DNA from: Smittia aterrima
Lineage: Eukaryota; Arthropoda; Insecta; Diptera; Chironomidae
DNA: 64,000 nucleotides
Assembly: GCA_033063855.1 (NCBI GenBank)
Contig: CP093829.1
Span: 10,302,243-10,366,242, forward strand
Direction of reading: 5' to 3'
Part shown: in pieces, positions 1 to 12,500 of the stretch
Position numbering within the stretch: the stretch's first letter is position 1
How the letters are laid out: every line of letters starts with the position of its first letter
Notes under the pieces: generated by a model
The model's database searches: none
What the model saw: only the letters and a program-made list of their open reading frames with translations
What the model was told of the DNA's origin: nothing
Program-made: the position numbers and the translations under genes

Positions 1-3000
1 AAAGTTTGACATCATCTCTCTCGTCTTCGTTCGGTTTCACAGAACTGTGATTTCACTGTGGTTTGGCTTGAGCATCGTTCTTTCGACCCCGGATTTCTCC
101 AGTTTATGTCACGATAAAAATTCCGCTTGTGATGTGGCTTCGACTAACATTTAATATCTCACATCATGTCACTTGAACCGCAAAGCTTTTTTTAATAAGA
201 AAACTTGTTTCAGTTGTTGGAGTGATAAGAAAGAACTTTCGGACGTTGCGCAATGTGTTCAGATTAAATGATTGTAGAAGAAATATTTACTCCAATAAAA
301 AGCGGCTTGTTACGTAATTGCAAAAGTGAGGAAGTAAATAACATCTACTCAAGTGATTAAGCGCAATAGAACGACATTCACGTTGTCACGTCCACGAATC
401 AATAAAGTGACATTTCGTCGTTAGTCGAATGATAAATGTTTGTTAATTTATTTGTTGATGTCACTTCATTCGTTTTTGCGTGGAATGGAAGAAGTGCGCG
501 AAGGAAACTTGCCCGAGCGTTAAGCAATTTTCATCAGCGAAACAAAAACTTAAAACAAAATATTCATCAGCGAAAATGAAGAGTGAGGGAACGAGTCGGG
601 TGGGATGATGTGATGCTTCACAGCAATTTGTATCAATTTTAATATTTCTTCATTAGATCTCGAGCGAGCAACGCTTTTCCCTTCAATGAAAATTATTTGA
701 AAAATTCTGCAACATTTCTCAAACGTTTTACCTCATCCCAAAAGAAACGGAGCTCTCGCTCCTTTTTACCGCTTAATGAAAACTCTTCATCTGTCACCGG
801 TTGGTCTTGTTCTCATCGCAAGGAGATCGGGGGTAGGGGGAGGAAAGATTCATTCTTTTGCCGGTTTCATCTTCATTAAAAATAATAATAATTTCTTCCC
901 TCTAAGGCGTGCAATCAAACGAGAGAAGTTTACCGCCACAAAAGAAAATGAAAGAGAAGAGAAGAAGCATTCCCTCGCGGAAATTTTCAATTATTTACAA
1001 TTTATCTGTGTTCATCTGGCTCTCGACATGGACACAAGGAGAAAATTCTTTTATTTCTTTTGATGAATTACGCAAATTACTCTGCTTGTCTTCATCTTGC
1101 CCCCGGAGTAAAACTTGAACAGCGACTTAAAGAATGCGATTCTGTTTGCTCAACTTCTCTCCGCTGCTTAAGCAAGGCGAAGTTATTTATTTGACTAAAT
1201 GAATTGCACACTAATTTGTGCAGTTCATTCCTTGACTGAATCAACAAATTTGTGCAAAATGTAAGGGAACGAGCACAAGCAAATTGAATCATCTGTCAAC
1301 ATTCGCACTACATTCAAAAATAGATAGTCGGGCACTCAAGTGACCAGCGGTCGCTTCAATGTCAACAATTTTCCAGTCAGAATTACAAATGACATCACTT
1401 AGATGAGGCGAGATATTCAAGTTCACAGAGACTTTAAATATTGTTGTCAAAAGATTTAGTGAAAACTTTCAATGTTTTTAAACGAAATTTCCACTAAATC
1501 ACTCGACAATCGACGACGACATTTTGTTTATTTCTCCTCCATCAGCTGTCCGTCAAAATAAGAAATACGAGCTTCGACTCTCTGCTCGCCAATTCCTCTC
1601 ATTTGACTAATTAGGTTTCTGACTTAATTACACCTCCAAAAATAATCAAAAAATATTTGAGATAATTTTCTAATTTTAAGTTTTTACAATTTTCTTTTCC
1701 TCCGGGGATTTTTTTTTCTCTCTTGTAATTAGTCGAGTGTCTACAATTTATCGAGACTGCTCATTGTCAGTCCCATCGGGAGTCAGATTTACGACTGTCA
1801 AGTGCAGTTTGCGCTAAGCTCGAATTATTCACAATTTAGCTCAATTAGCGAAAGAAAGTTTCACGGTGAGAAAATTGATTCCCGCTCGAGTCGCAAACGA
1901 AACGATAGCCGTTCAGATCGATGATTGCACGAGTCAGAGAGACATAAAAATATTAAAGTTTATGACTTTTGGCATGTAAATCGTTCTTTGCTCCCCTCAA
2001 AGCAAATGCTGCAGTTAAAAATTATAATTTCGAGAAAACAAAACCGCGGAATTGAAAAAATAATAAAACGTCGAATGACATCAGAGCTCGTTGCGTTTTC
2101 TCTTATTCCCTCTCGGTTTATAAATCCATCAAATGATAAACATCCTGTCTAAATAATATTAAAAAAAACTGCACAACGTTTTGATCGTCGAGGAAAAATG
2201 AAAATCGAATCTGTCAGTCGATATCAGACGCGAACGGGAAAAACTGCACAGCCGGGAAAGTCAATAAAATGAGTTGGAAAATTTGATTAAACGACTGCGG
2301 AATAAATTCAGAAAAACCGTCGGATCGAAAATAATAGAAAATAAATCAAAATTAATTGGATTCCGAGGGAAATCTCTTTTGCTCGAGCGTCATCCTCCGC
2401 CCACGATATCTTACGAACTCTTCTCTCGCGTTCTGAAGCAAGGATAAGAAAAACTGAAATTAAAACATAAATTTCACCAAGTTTGCTCGACTAAAATTAT
2501 TTTTCATTATCAGTCGTTGCAGATTTCTTCCTTTAACCGTCAAGAGAAATTATCGAGCGAGCTCTATAATCTTTCATGGCACAGAAATGAGAAATTAATT
2601 AACTTTTTAAGATAGAATTTCACTCGAGTAGTCCGCGAGAGCTTAAACAAAATGTTTCACGTCAGACAACATAAAATTACAAGACGCGCGAGGCGGAGGG
2701 GAAAGAAAAACTTTTCAATTTCACAATTCTTTCTGTGATGTTTTGAAAGTTGAGGATTTAAGTTGTTACTCGTCGGAGTAAAACGATACATTTTTGCGAT
2801 TTGTTGGTTTCTTCTTCTGCTTCTGTAACTTCTTTCCCTGCTCATCCGACGAAATAAAAAACTTTTGTTTCAAGAATGAGCAAAGCACTTTTTTTTAATT
2901 CAAGGAGTTTGATAGAGAATTCAATTTGAAGATGAAAAATTGGTTGTGGACATGGATCGTCATAAAACTCGGACAAGGAAAAATTAAAAGCAGAAAAGTT

Positions 3001-3557
3001 TATCCGGAGATTTCCTTGATCACGTCTTGCATTACATCAACTTTTTGCCTTCAACTCCCAAGCAACAGCATGTTGCAAAGAAAGTAGAAAATTCATTAAA
3101 GAATTCTCTCGAGCATGAAACAGTTTCGTGTTTAATGAAAAAAGTTATTTCTCCGATAGTTTCCTTTCGTTTGCTTCAGGATGACAAAGTAGAGAACAAT
3201 CAGTTCGAACATTCGATTGACACCTTAGACATCTAACATCTCGATTGCTGTCAAAAGGTAAACAATAAATGATTTGTTGTACAATTTTAATCGTTTACGA
3301 CATTGTACATTTTATAAATGAAAAACTTGGAAACATTAGCGCAGAAATTTGTTTCTGATAAAAACATCAACTCGCCTTTTCTTCTTAAAAAGAAATTTCA
3401 AAAAAAATGCTCAGGTACATTAATTTTCATTTCGTCACATTGTGATTTATAACTCGGCTGATTTATTTTCGAGATCCGGGCGGTTTAGTCGTTGCGGTCA
3501 CGGGAGCAATTTTCACTTAATTTTCACGCGACAAATAAAAGTAAAACTTTTGCTCAC
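1..3557 (-). other. Paxillin intron after the LD4 exon (continues off the left edge)
   Basis: A consensus donor (AAG|GTGAGC) ends the LD4 exon at 3558, and the paxillin reading frame stays open there. I found no LIM-domain coding (CxxC...HxxC pairs) between 1 and 3557 on either strand, so the LIM exons are inferred to lie left of the window. The short ORFs here have no recognisable domain. In Drosophila the paxillin locus also makes a LIM-only isoform from an internal promoter. This interval is where such a promoter could lie, but I see no specific signal for it. Confidence 0.6.
1201..1226. repeat. Short imperfect inverted repeat
   Basis: Two 9-nt arms (gaattgcac and gtgcagttc) pair with one mismatch around an 8-nt spacer inside the paxillin intron. 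It may be no more than chance; no function is proposed. Confidence 0.3.
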
Positions 3558-6500
3558 CTTAAAGTCCGAAAGCGATGCCATTAAGTCATCCAGCTCCTTC
3601 GTTGCAGTCGATGCATTATGGGATCCCTGCAAGGCTGGTGATGCGTGACTCAGCGAACTTTGCGTATGGGCTGTTGAATAAAAATAAAATAAACAAAAAT
3701 TAAGTTGAGTTGAGTTATTCAGCGCGAGATTTTTTTGGATTTTCACGGTCGAGTTTTTGGGGAGGATGTTTGATGGATTTTCAGTGATTTTCAGCGTAAT
3801 AAAATCGAACAAAAACAGTTTAAATCGAAAGAAAAACAGAAAACTTTTGAGCTTTCACGTTTTTGCCCCTTCAAGTTATGTAGAAACTTTTTTGTTTCGA
3901 TTTTCACGTTTTTCATTCACAGTTTCTTACTCACATTGACTAGGAGTTCCGGAGACACGTTCCGTCGTTGTTTCACGTACAGTAATAGTAACATGCCGTC
4001 CTGACTTGGGCTTTCCATCAGCGCTTTCGTGTGGCACAGCGTAAACAGGACTCGAGCTACGAGCATTGCTCAATTCATCGAGCAAGCTGTCGACCGATGG
4101 TCGTTGAATTTGATCGATAATGTCTCTCGACAAGCCCGGACTCGACGAACCGTTCAACGGAGCTGCAGCGTTTGATTGAATGACGTCTACAAAGATTTTT
4201 TTTACTGTCAGAATGTTGTACAACAAACCACAAATACGACATGTCAAACTCACGTTTCTTCTCAATTCCGCTTCCGTAGCGTGCATTGCTAAGGTCTTGC
4301 AGCAATGAATCGAGTTCGCTTAAATTTCCACTTGTTGCCGATCCATTGCCATTCGTGTAAAGTGCTTTCTGTGGTGCTGACGTTCGAGGCAAAGAGTTGA
4401 AAGTCGGCGAAGCTGACGTCTGACGTGTGCTGTTATTATTGTAAGCACCACTGGGCGATGTCGTGTTCTCGAAAGTCGAGCCGTTCTAAAGAAATTTTCA
4501 ATGAAAAAAAAGTTTAAGTCAAGTTTTCTGGCCTCAGCAAAAAGGAAAACAAAAAACAGAAAAACTCGCGGGCGTTTTAAAAAGTTAAAACAATCAACAT
4601 GGTGCGAAATGTCATCGCGTACACAACCAGAGCAGTGACGACGGGTGCCGTGCTGCGCTCTTGCTGCCCTCCGCTTTGGCATCAACTTGAAAATGTCTTG
4701 CGGCGAAATTTCCGTCCGTTTCAACACCGTCAGTCGAGCAACGAGAAAAACATAAACACATTAAGTGGAAATGCGATGGAAATTCACTGCACCACAGAAA
4801 AAAAAGAATGTTGTAGTAAAAAATAAATTCCAATCACATTCCCCGTCTGAGTCCAAATGCAAAACAATATTATTAAATTCCCTCGATGATGATTTCTAGT
4901 CGGTCGGGTCAGTATCAAAAAAACATTTCCAATTTTTCATAATTTTCTATTCGCCTTCTCGAACTTGAATCGATGCCAACGCACGATGGAAACGATATTC
5001 TTGAGTCTGAGAGATGAAAAATAAAAGATCCGCTTCGGATCTTTCATGAGAAGTCTCTCGAGTTTTTCACAATAATTTTCATTTTCTTCTTCACTTGAGT
5101 TTCGAGTTCGTAGCGTGTGCAAACGCACCACAAACACATTTCGCCGCAAATCTCGCGAGGAAGATGCGGGCCAAACGTAACTCGGATGATTCATTGGCAA
5201 CACTCACCTGCGGTTCCTTTCTTCTCGCGCCTTTCAGCAGACCATAGCCTGAAGTTCCATTAGCCGTTCCATTTACGGAATTTAAGTGCGATCCGGGCAC
5301 ATTATTTTGAAGGTCAGCGAGGAGAGCGTCTGCAAAAAAGAAAATTCGTTTAATAATCAAACTCCGATTTTATGAAACTTTATCATTTCTATTCGATCTT
5401 CTGAGTTGAATAATGGACAACCGCACATCGGTGGTGTCGTTAAGGCGAGCTCGAATTTGGCTCTCGGTCCAGATACGGAGGTCGATTGAGATGGCGAGTT
5501 ATTGAGCATATTAAAGAATCATTTTCGGTCAAGTGATATCCGGCTTAGCAGTTTTGAACAGTAGCCAATCGAAAAAATAATCTTAATTGACCGGAGATTG
5601 GACTTGTGGGACCTTTGGGAATTCCCGATGATTAAACAAATGTGCAACTCGTACCGAGATCGTTTTGAAGACTTTCATATGAAACTTCACTTGAATTCTG
5701 AGAAGTCTTCATGACTCTTCTGAAAATGTCTTCTGTTTGCTTTAGGCTGAGGCTAATTACGTTTCACTTTTCAATCTCAGTATCCGCCCTCGCACTCGCG
5801 TTAATTATCTTCCAAAATGTTCACGCAAAATAACCGAGAAATTTACCGCTCTCGTGGAGTGTTTCGCGTCGGGCAATTAAAACTTTTCTGACTCCAGAGC
5901 TTTATCCGAAATGGATCGTGTTTACGGTTTAGAGGGAGGAGGTCGAGCTTCAATTATTATGCAAATTTTTCGATTGTTACTCCCCGCGATGGGACGATTT
6001 GTTAATTAAAAGAAAAGAGCGACGAACGTTTGAAGCGCCACGAAATGACTCAAGTTAGTGACTAAAGTTCCATTCGCCTGATGATGTTTTCACTCCACTC
6101 GCTTATGGAATTAAAGTGCGCGACTTTTCGCTCATTTGTTATCCAACACAGACTTAATTTACTCATGTTTCTTACACAAACTCTGACGTGTGACGCAAAA
6201 AATTCCAGCGACCCGATGAGTTTCACGACAACAACGACGACATTGAAGAAGAAGGAAGAGTCAGAAGCATGTGTCACATACACACGAGTCGTTTTTCATT
6301 TGCAATTACATACGATAAAGATAAGGAGCAGCTGATAAGTCGGAAATGTTTTCTCATTCTTATCTCAGTCGAAGAGCAAAACAAAAAGCGCTTTTTGATT
6401 GCCAGAAAAACAAGAAAATTTCGAGACATGGAGAAGAATGTTTCTGGCGCGCTCCTAATGACTCTTCAGTGCTTCAGTGTTCTTATCGACAATCTTAAGC

Positions 6501-9500
6501 TTCGATCAAGTCCGAGAGCAATTTGCTGGTCAATTAATTAAATGCTTCTCGCTTATCAGCCGCTTGGCATCACACATGCTCCATTTGACGACGACGTTAG
6601 AGAAGATTCATGTTCTGCAGAGATTGTTGGCCAACTCATTAAGGAACTGACTGCCGCCCCGCGATAAGGAAACTAATTTTTCTTGAAAATTCGTCGAACA
6701 ATTTCTCCTCGTCTTCTTCTTTTGCATTCCGCCTAATTTGACTTCGGAAAGTTGGCGCCGCTGGTTCGCGATCAAACTTTTGTTCTGCGACATATCTTGA
6801 TTCCAGTTACTCTCCTTCTCTCTTTTGGTTTTTTTTTCCGGAAAACAACAAGAAATAATCAAAATAAGAAAAGGAAAAACATTTTCTCGTTGGACGTGAG
6901 AAAAATGAAAACAGTGAAACCTTCACCGACTGAGGCAGTAAGAAACTTGCGCCGCGACTGTAGTTTCACACATATTGACTAATTGCGCCACAAAACCTGA
7001 ACTCACTCAAATAGTTCTCAAACTTCCCAACTGGCTTTGCTTCGTACTCGATCGTGCTAGTCGTGGTTTCCACAAACTTTCCCATTATCGTCTCTTTTCA
7101 AATTTGAAATTAACTCGCGATATCGACGCGCAACGCGTTATGATGAATCGAACGAACACACTGGCCACTTGTTTGTCTTGAAAATCTTTTTTCTTTCCCT
7201 CCCGACCGAGTTTCTCTCGCGAAAATGAGACTTTTCCTCTGCTTATTTTTAAATCTTCGACCAGAGCCGACTCGACTTGATGTGATTTCACAATCGACAA
7301 CACACCCGCGCACACGAATCACTTCAAGCACTTTTCATCCATTTTCACGGGAAGATTATTTTATTGCCACGTCGATCTACTTTTTCATTCCCACTGCGCC
7401 CTTTCTCGAATCGTCATATTAGCCTCATCGAGTGCTCCAATTAAGAACGTTCATCAATTGAGCGAACTGTAGTCAAGTGTTTCAACACTTCGATGGAACT
7501 CAATTAACTGCATTTCAAGAGATGACTCGGTGAAAGAGAGGCGTAAAACATCATCAAAGAGATGATAAACAATCTGGAGGCGAGAAAATGAAAACTTGCA
7601 ACAACAACCGCGAGTATTTCCAACAGTCGTGGTACTATGGAAATTGAAGGGTGGAATTTGAAAGCGATTGACATTGCCCTCAAGAAAAATCAAAGTTATA
7701 GATAAATAAATTTGCTTATCGCGCTTTTCTCCGTTGAATGAATTTTATTAGTTCGCCATTTTCTACCTAATCTTCCATTTCAACCCTTTAATTGCTCGTT
7801 GTGCTCCCTGCTCGTGCCCGCAAACCGCGAAATCAGCAAAATATCTGAAAGGGAGAGGACCGAACGATAAGAGGAGCAACGAAAAATTCGCCATTGTTAC
7901 TGCAGATTTACTGCCATTGTCCAACAATTCCGTTTAACGGTGAGAGTGAAAATCTGCATAAAGTCGTTGCCGTCATCGATGAAGTTTTCCATTACAGTAA
8001 AAGCGACAAACAAAAAAGTTTTCCATCAAAAACGATAAGAAGCTTTTAATTAATGCGAACTTGAAAGAAGAGCTGAACGTAGCAGAAAAAGTTTTCTCCT
8101 CTTCAGATCTTTAGTTTCGCAATAAGTTTCCTTTTTCAACCCCCATCGCAGTTTTTGACCTTCGACGTGAACTGCTGCGATGTTTTATATCTCAAGCGCA
8201 CTTGAAGTTGCTGTCGTAAACATGAAACGAAAGGCAGCAGGTACGCGATGCACTTGAGAATGTCTGATGGAAGTAGCTTCAGGGTGGATGACATCGCTGA
8301 TGATGCTTTATAACTTTTAGTGCATTTTTCATGACGTTGAGTGTTCGTATCGCTTACATGAATCGCTCCGAGGCTCAACACCAGACGAATGCAAATAACA
8401 AACTCAATTCTTCATCTCTCTGCTCGGAGGCTTCCCTTGTCCAACACAGTGGGGCGAGCATGAGAACGATGATGTAATCAAATCTGCATAAATAAAACAA
8501 ACGACGACGACAAAAACAAGTCGTCGTAAAAGTTTTTTTTTCGTGGAAGCACGAGCAAATATCGCGTTGGCATCTCAATGCTCGACGGCCTTCAAGCGAC
8601 AAAGTTTTAAAGAAACAGTGACGACGAAAGTTTGGTGATTTCATCACAGAACGTGCATAAAAAGCAAAGCACGAAGAAGAATTTTACTGCTAAGTTGACC
8701 GGTTCGGTCTTCTTAAATGGTCGAAACATTCTTCTTTGCCGCTTAAACTCAACAATTTCGTTTTCAACTTTGTCGCTTTAAATTTTATGTTCGCGGTAGA
8801 CAGTAACAATACAAAGTAATCAAGCATGACGATTCCCTCGCGACAACCAACAAATTGACGTTGATTATTCGTGGCTTCATCGGCTTGCCATCAAAAAAAA
8901 AATAACCAGCGAGGAACCGCCATCACTCGATTCAATTAATTTCAATTCATTAGATTTTTATGCTTCACATCCGAACGACAGCGACACATTTTGTTCGCAA
9001 TCAACGAAATCGAACTTCCAAATATTTGATGTAGAAAGCAAACTTTTTAATCAAGAGCGGCCGGAGAATGAAAACAAATTTTAATAATTTTCAATTTAAA
9101 TGTTTGCTAGCGTCGGCCGATAGATTCATGTTTGAATATCAAATCTGTTTGTCGATATTTCACAATCGCAGCGTTATTTATGGCTAGTAAGTGGCGTTGT
9201 GATGATCATTTAATAGCTTTTCCGATTCTGCAAGCTTTGAAAACTTTTTCCCCGCTCGCCGGACGAAAATTCTTAATCTCACGATCCGAACATTCACTAA
9301 AAACATTTTGTGCACCATGTGTTACTTACACACGACGTTGTTTTCATTCATTCAATTCCATTGCCTCTAAATGGCCAAAACGACCTGAACGTCGAAGCCT
9401 ACACGTCTAATAAGCTCTATTTGGGATTAGAGTGAGAGAGTAAGCACAAACATTAGCGAACGGAATGGAATTTTTAAATCGACGTCATTGAAGCTTAAAC

Positions 9501-12500
9501 GGGAGATCATCATTGCTCCACTGATTTCTCCAACTGGTGGAAAATCTTTTTGTTTCTTCTATTTTTAAATGTCGATCGCTTAAAACCGTCTGAGTCGCTT
9601 GATCTTGCTCTCAACCCCCGGAAGGTTAACCAATAAAATCTCATTTTCTTAAAAATAGAAAAACGTTTCTGCACTTGAACAAACAACTTGGGAAAACCTG
9701 TCCAGATGCTGAATGAAAGTTTTCCGATTTCGGGATAGAAATTAATTATTTATAACTTAGAAAGTTCAACTAAAGGAAAACAAAATTTTCCTGCTCGAAA
9801 AAGGTTGACAGTGTGGGTGAGAGAGGACGCAGATATCGATGGCAAAGATTAATTTATCCTCAGGGAATATAGCCGTTCTTTAGTTTACCTGGTAACTTCA
9901 TCATTTTCAATCGAGAGCAGGAAAAGCGATGAAAATTTTCACTTATATGAACAGCAAATTAATTATGAATCACTCAAAGCGAGCACTGAAGCACGAGAGG
10001 AAGAAAATTCCTCGCTGATTTTTCCCTTTAAGAGAAATTTTCCGACACGAAAAATAAACTTTGATCCTGTACGAATCACTTGGCACAATTCTTTTCTCGA
10101 TATGATGACAATAACACAGCAATTTTGCACGAAAATCGAACAGTTGCAGTGATTTCTTTTCGAATCCGAGCAATTGGAAAACCAAACAACACGTTATAGT
10201 GGTTTACGATTGAATGGAAGACTCAGGCAAGATGTTGGACATGGAGAACATCAAGACTGGAGAAGCGTGAGTGAGAGAAGGCAAAAGCAACACCACATTT
10301 AAATCGACAACTACACAAAGAATCGAACACTACCAGCAAAAATCCATAGAAAAATCGTTTGGAAGATCCAACATGTTGCTGCAACTGAATGTGCGGTATG
10401 TCGAATTCTTCGAGTAATGGCAATATTTATCAATAATTCAAGCCCTTCTGTCTCATAGATTACATTCAATCAATGCTCTTATTGAATAATGAAGCATCGC
10501 TTGTTGCCTCTCTCGTAATGAAACATTTCGAGAATGACGTAATCGCAACTAAACCTCGGCCTCGCACACATTAAACAACAACGATTCTCTTTCTGAATGT
10601 TAAATTTCATTCCGCTTGGTGTGTTGTTCGTGGCGTGGATCTGGACGGCCGGTTTTGTTTACACTTGCCTCGCACACATGTTTCTCGAATGCGAGCGCAA
10701 AAATACACAAAACTGTGAGATTTATTAAAATGCTTTAATGTGCACACGCGAGAAGCGCTATTTGATGATGAATGAAAAATTCAAAAGTTTTTTTTAAAAG
10801 AATATCCCAAAGTTCATCATCTCATTAATGAATCATTTTTATGGACAAAGAGAAGAGAAGACTGAAACTGAAGCGTCGTGGTCATAAATCTGCACAAAGC
10901 TCACATATCAAGAAGTTCACAAAGTTATGTAGAATCTCGGATAGATGCTGTTACATTGTAAAATTTTAATGATGGGATCGGGGAATAACGAGTTTATCAC
11001 AGCTGCTTCATTATCACGCACTGAGAGATTTTTTTGATATAATTACATGAGAGAAAAGCATCTCCATTGCATTATAAATATTTGTATTTTGAGCTGCGAA
11101 AAGTCAAGTCTCAAGTCGAGACACGAACCTCATTGCATTTATACAGTGGAAGTTGCCTAATATGAACCGAAGGCTTTTGATGTGTTAATTTGCTTTGTAT
11201 AATATTGATTTAGCATATCACGGGAAAGGTGGTTACGAAATATTTTTGTAGTCACTTACAGCCGGGCGCAAATCCTCTCTCTTTCAAGGCACATCTATAC
11301 GGCGTTCGGTTATCGAAAGGATCAATTCTTCCGAAGCAATAATCCGTTCTGTCCATAATTTATCTCGTTACGAGCACAATTTATTATCATTAATTTTTCA
11401 AGAACTTTTTCTCTTCTTCACATCAGATGGTCTCTTCCTCTTAATGTACGATTTGTCTTGTAACGTTAAACTGCACTTTATGTTTCACTTCGTCTCTTCC
11501 ACTCCTGATTCCAACAAGCTTCTCTTATCACTTAAATTTATGATGATTGTCTGGCTATTAATATGGAACCAAAAGTCGAGAATGAGTTTTTCTCTCAAAC
11601 ACATGTCGCGCGTTGATAATCGAAATGAAAATGAATGGAAATGTTGTTTCTTTCATCTACGAGTTTGCAGGGGCGATTTAAAGTAATGAAACGCAAGAAT
11701 TTCTTTTAGCTTCTGTTTACATAAATTGTCAAGCTTGACTTAGTTCAGGAATAGTTCCTTCTTCAATCTATTTGTTGCCTTCATGTGGGCTTACGTCGAA
11801 TTCTCTTTGCGGATTAACTTGCCAACGACCTGTCGCTAACAGCAAGTGCATTTGTAACTGAGTTTTGTCCGGTGGGGAACTGCATCGCCTACATTTGGCA
11901 TGAAATTTCGATTGTTTTGCATCGTTAAATGTTGAATTTTCCACGCTCCCGTCCACATATCATTCGGTGCTCATAAAACAGTAATTGAAGCCAAAGGCCA
12001 CCTCGCAATGATGAAACAAAAAAATCTTCTCCGCGATGAGAGACAGAGCAGGAGTATTCATCACATGTTCATCAGGCAATGAGCGCAGGAAGATGGAAAT
12101 AACGTGATGAGTCAAAGCGTTTCAAGTAATTGGATACTCGAATTGTTATTTTTTATTCTGTTTTAATAGGAAACATCGTGGAGCGCAAGATGGAAAATCT
12201 TCTCTCTCCTGATGACTACCCAAGAAAAATCTCATAAATTCGTCAAGTTTTCAAGTGGAATTAGCGTTGGCGAAAGAACAAAGGCCGCTCAACGCTTTTC
12301 ACGATGTCGTAATGGCGATGACGTGCCGTTCAACCGTAAAGTGAACGAAATTCATTGCATGTCATAAAAACACTTTCGAATCATCTGAAGATTCGGACGT
12401 TTTCCCGACGCCATCCTGCGCTGATTGTGTGAAAATGACATGCCATAAACTGCCCATTCAATTTCTTCCACTTCCCACTTTCGCTCTTAATGGCGACACA

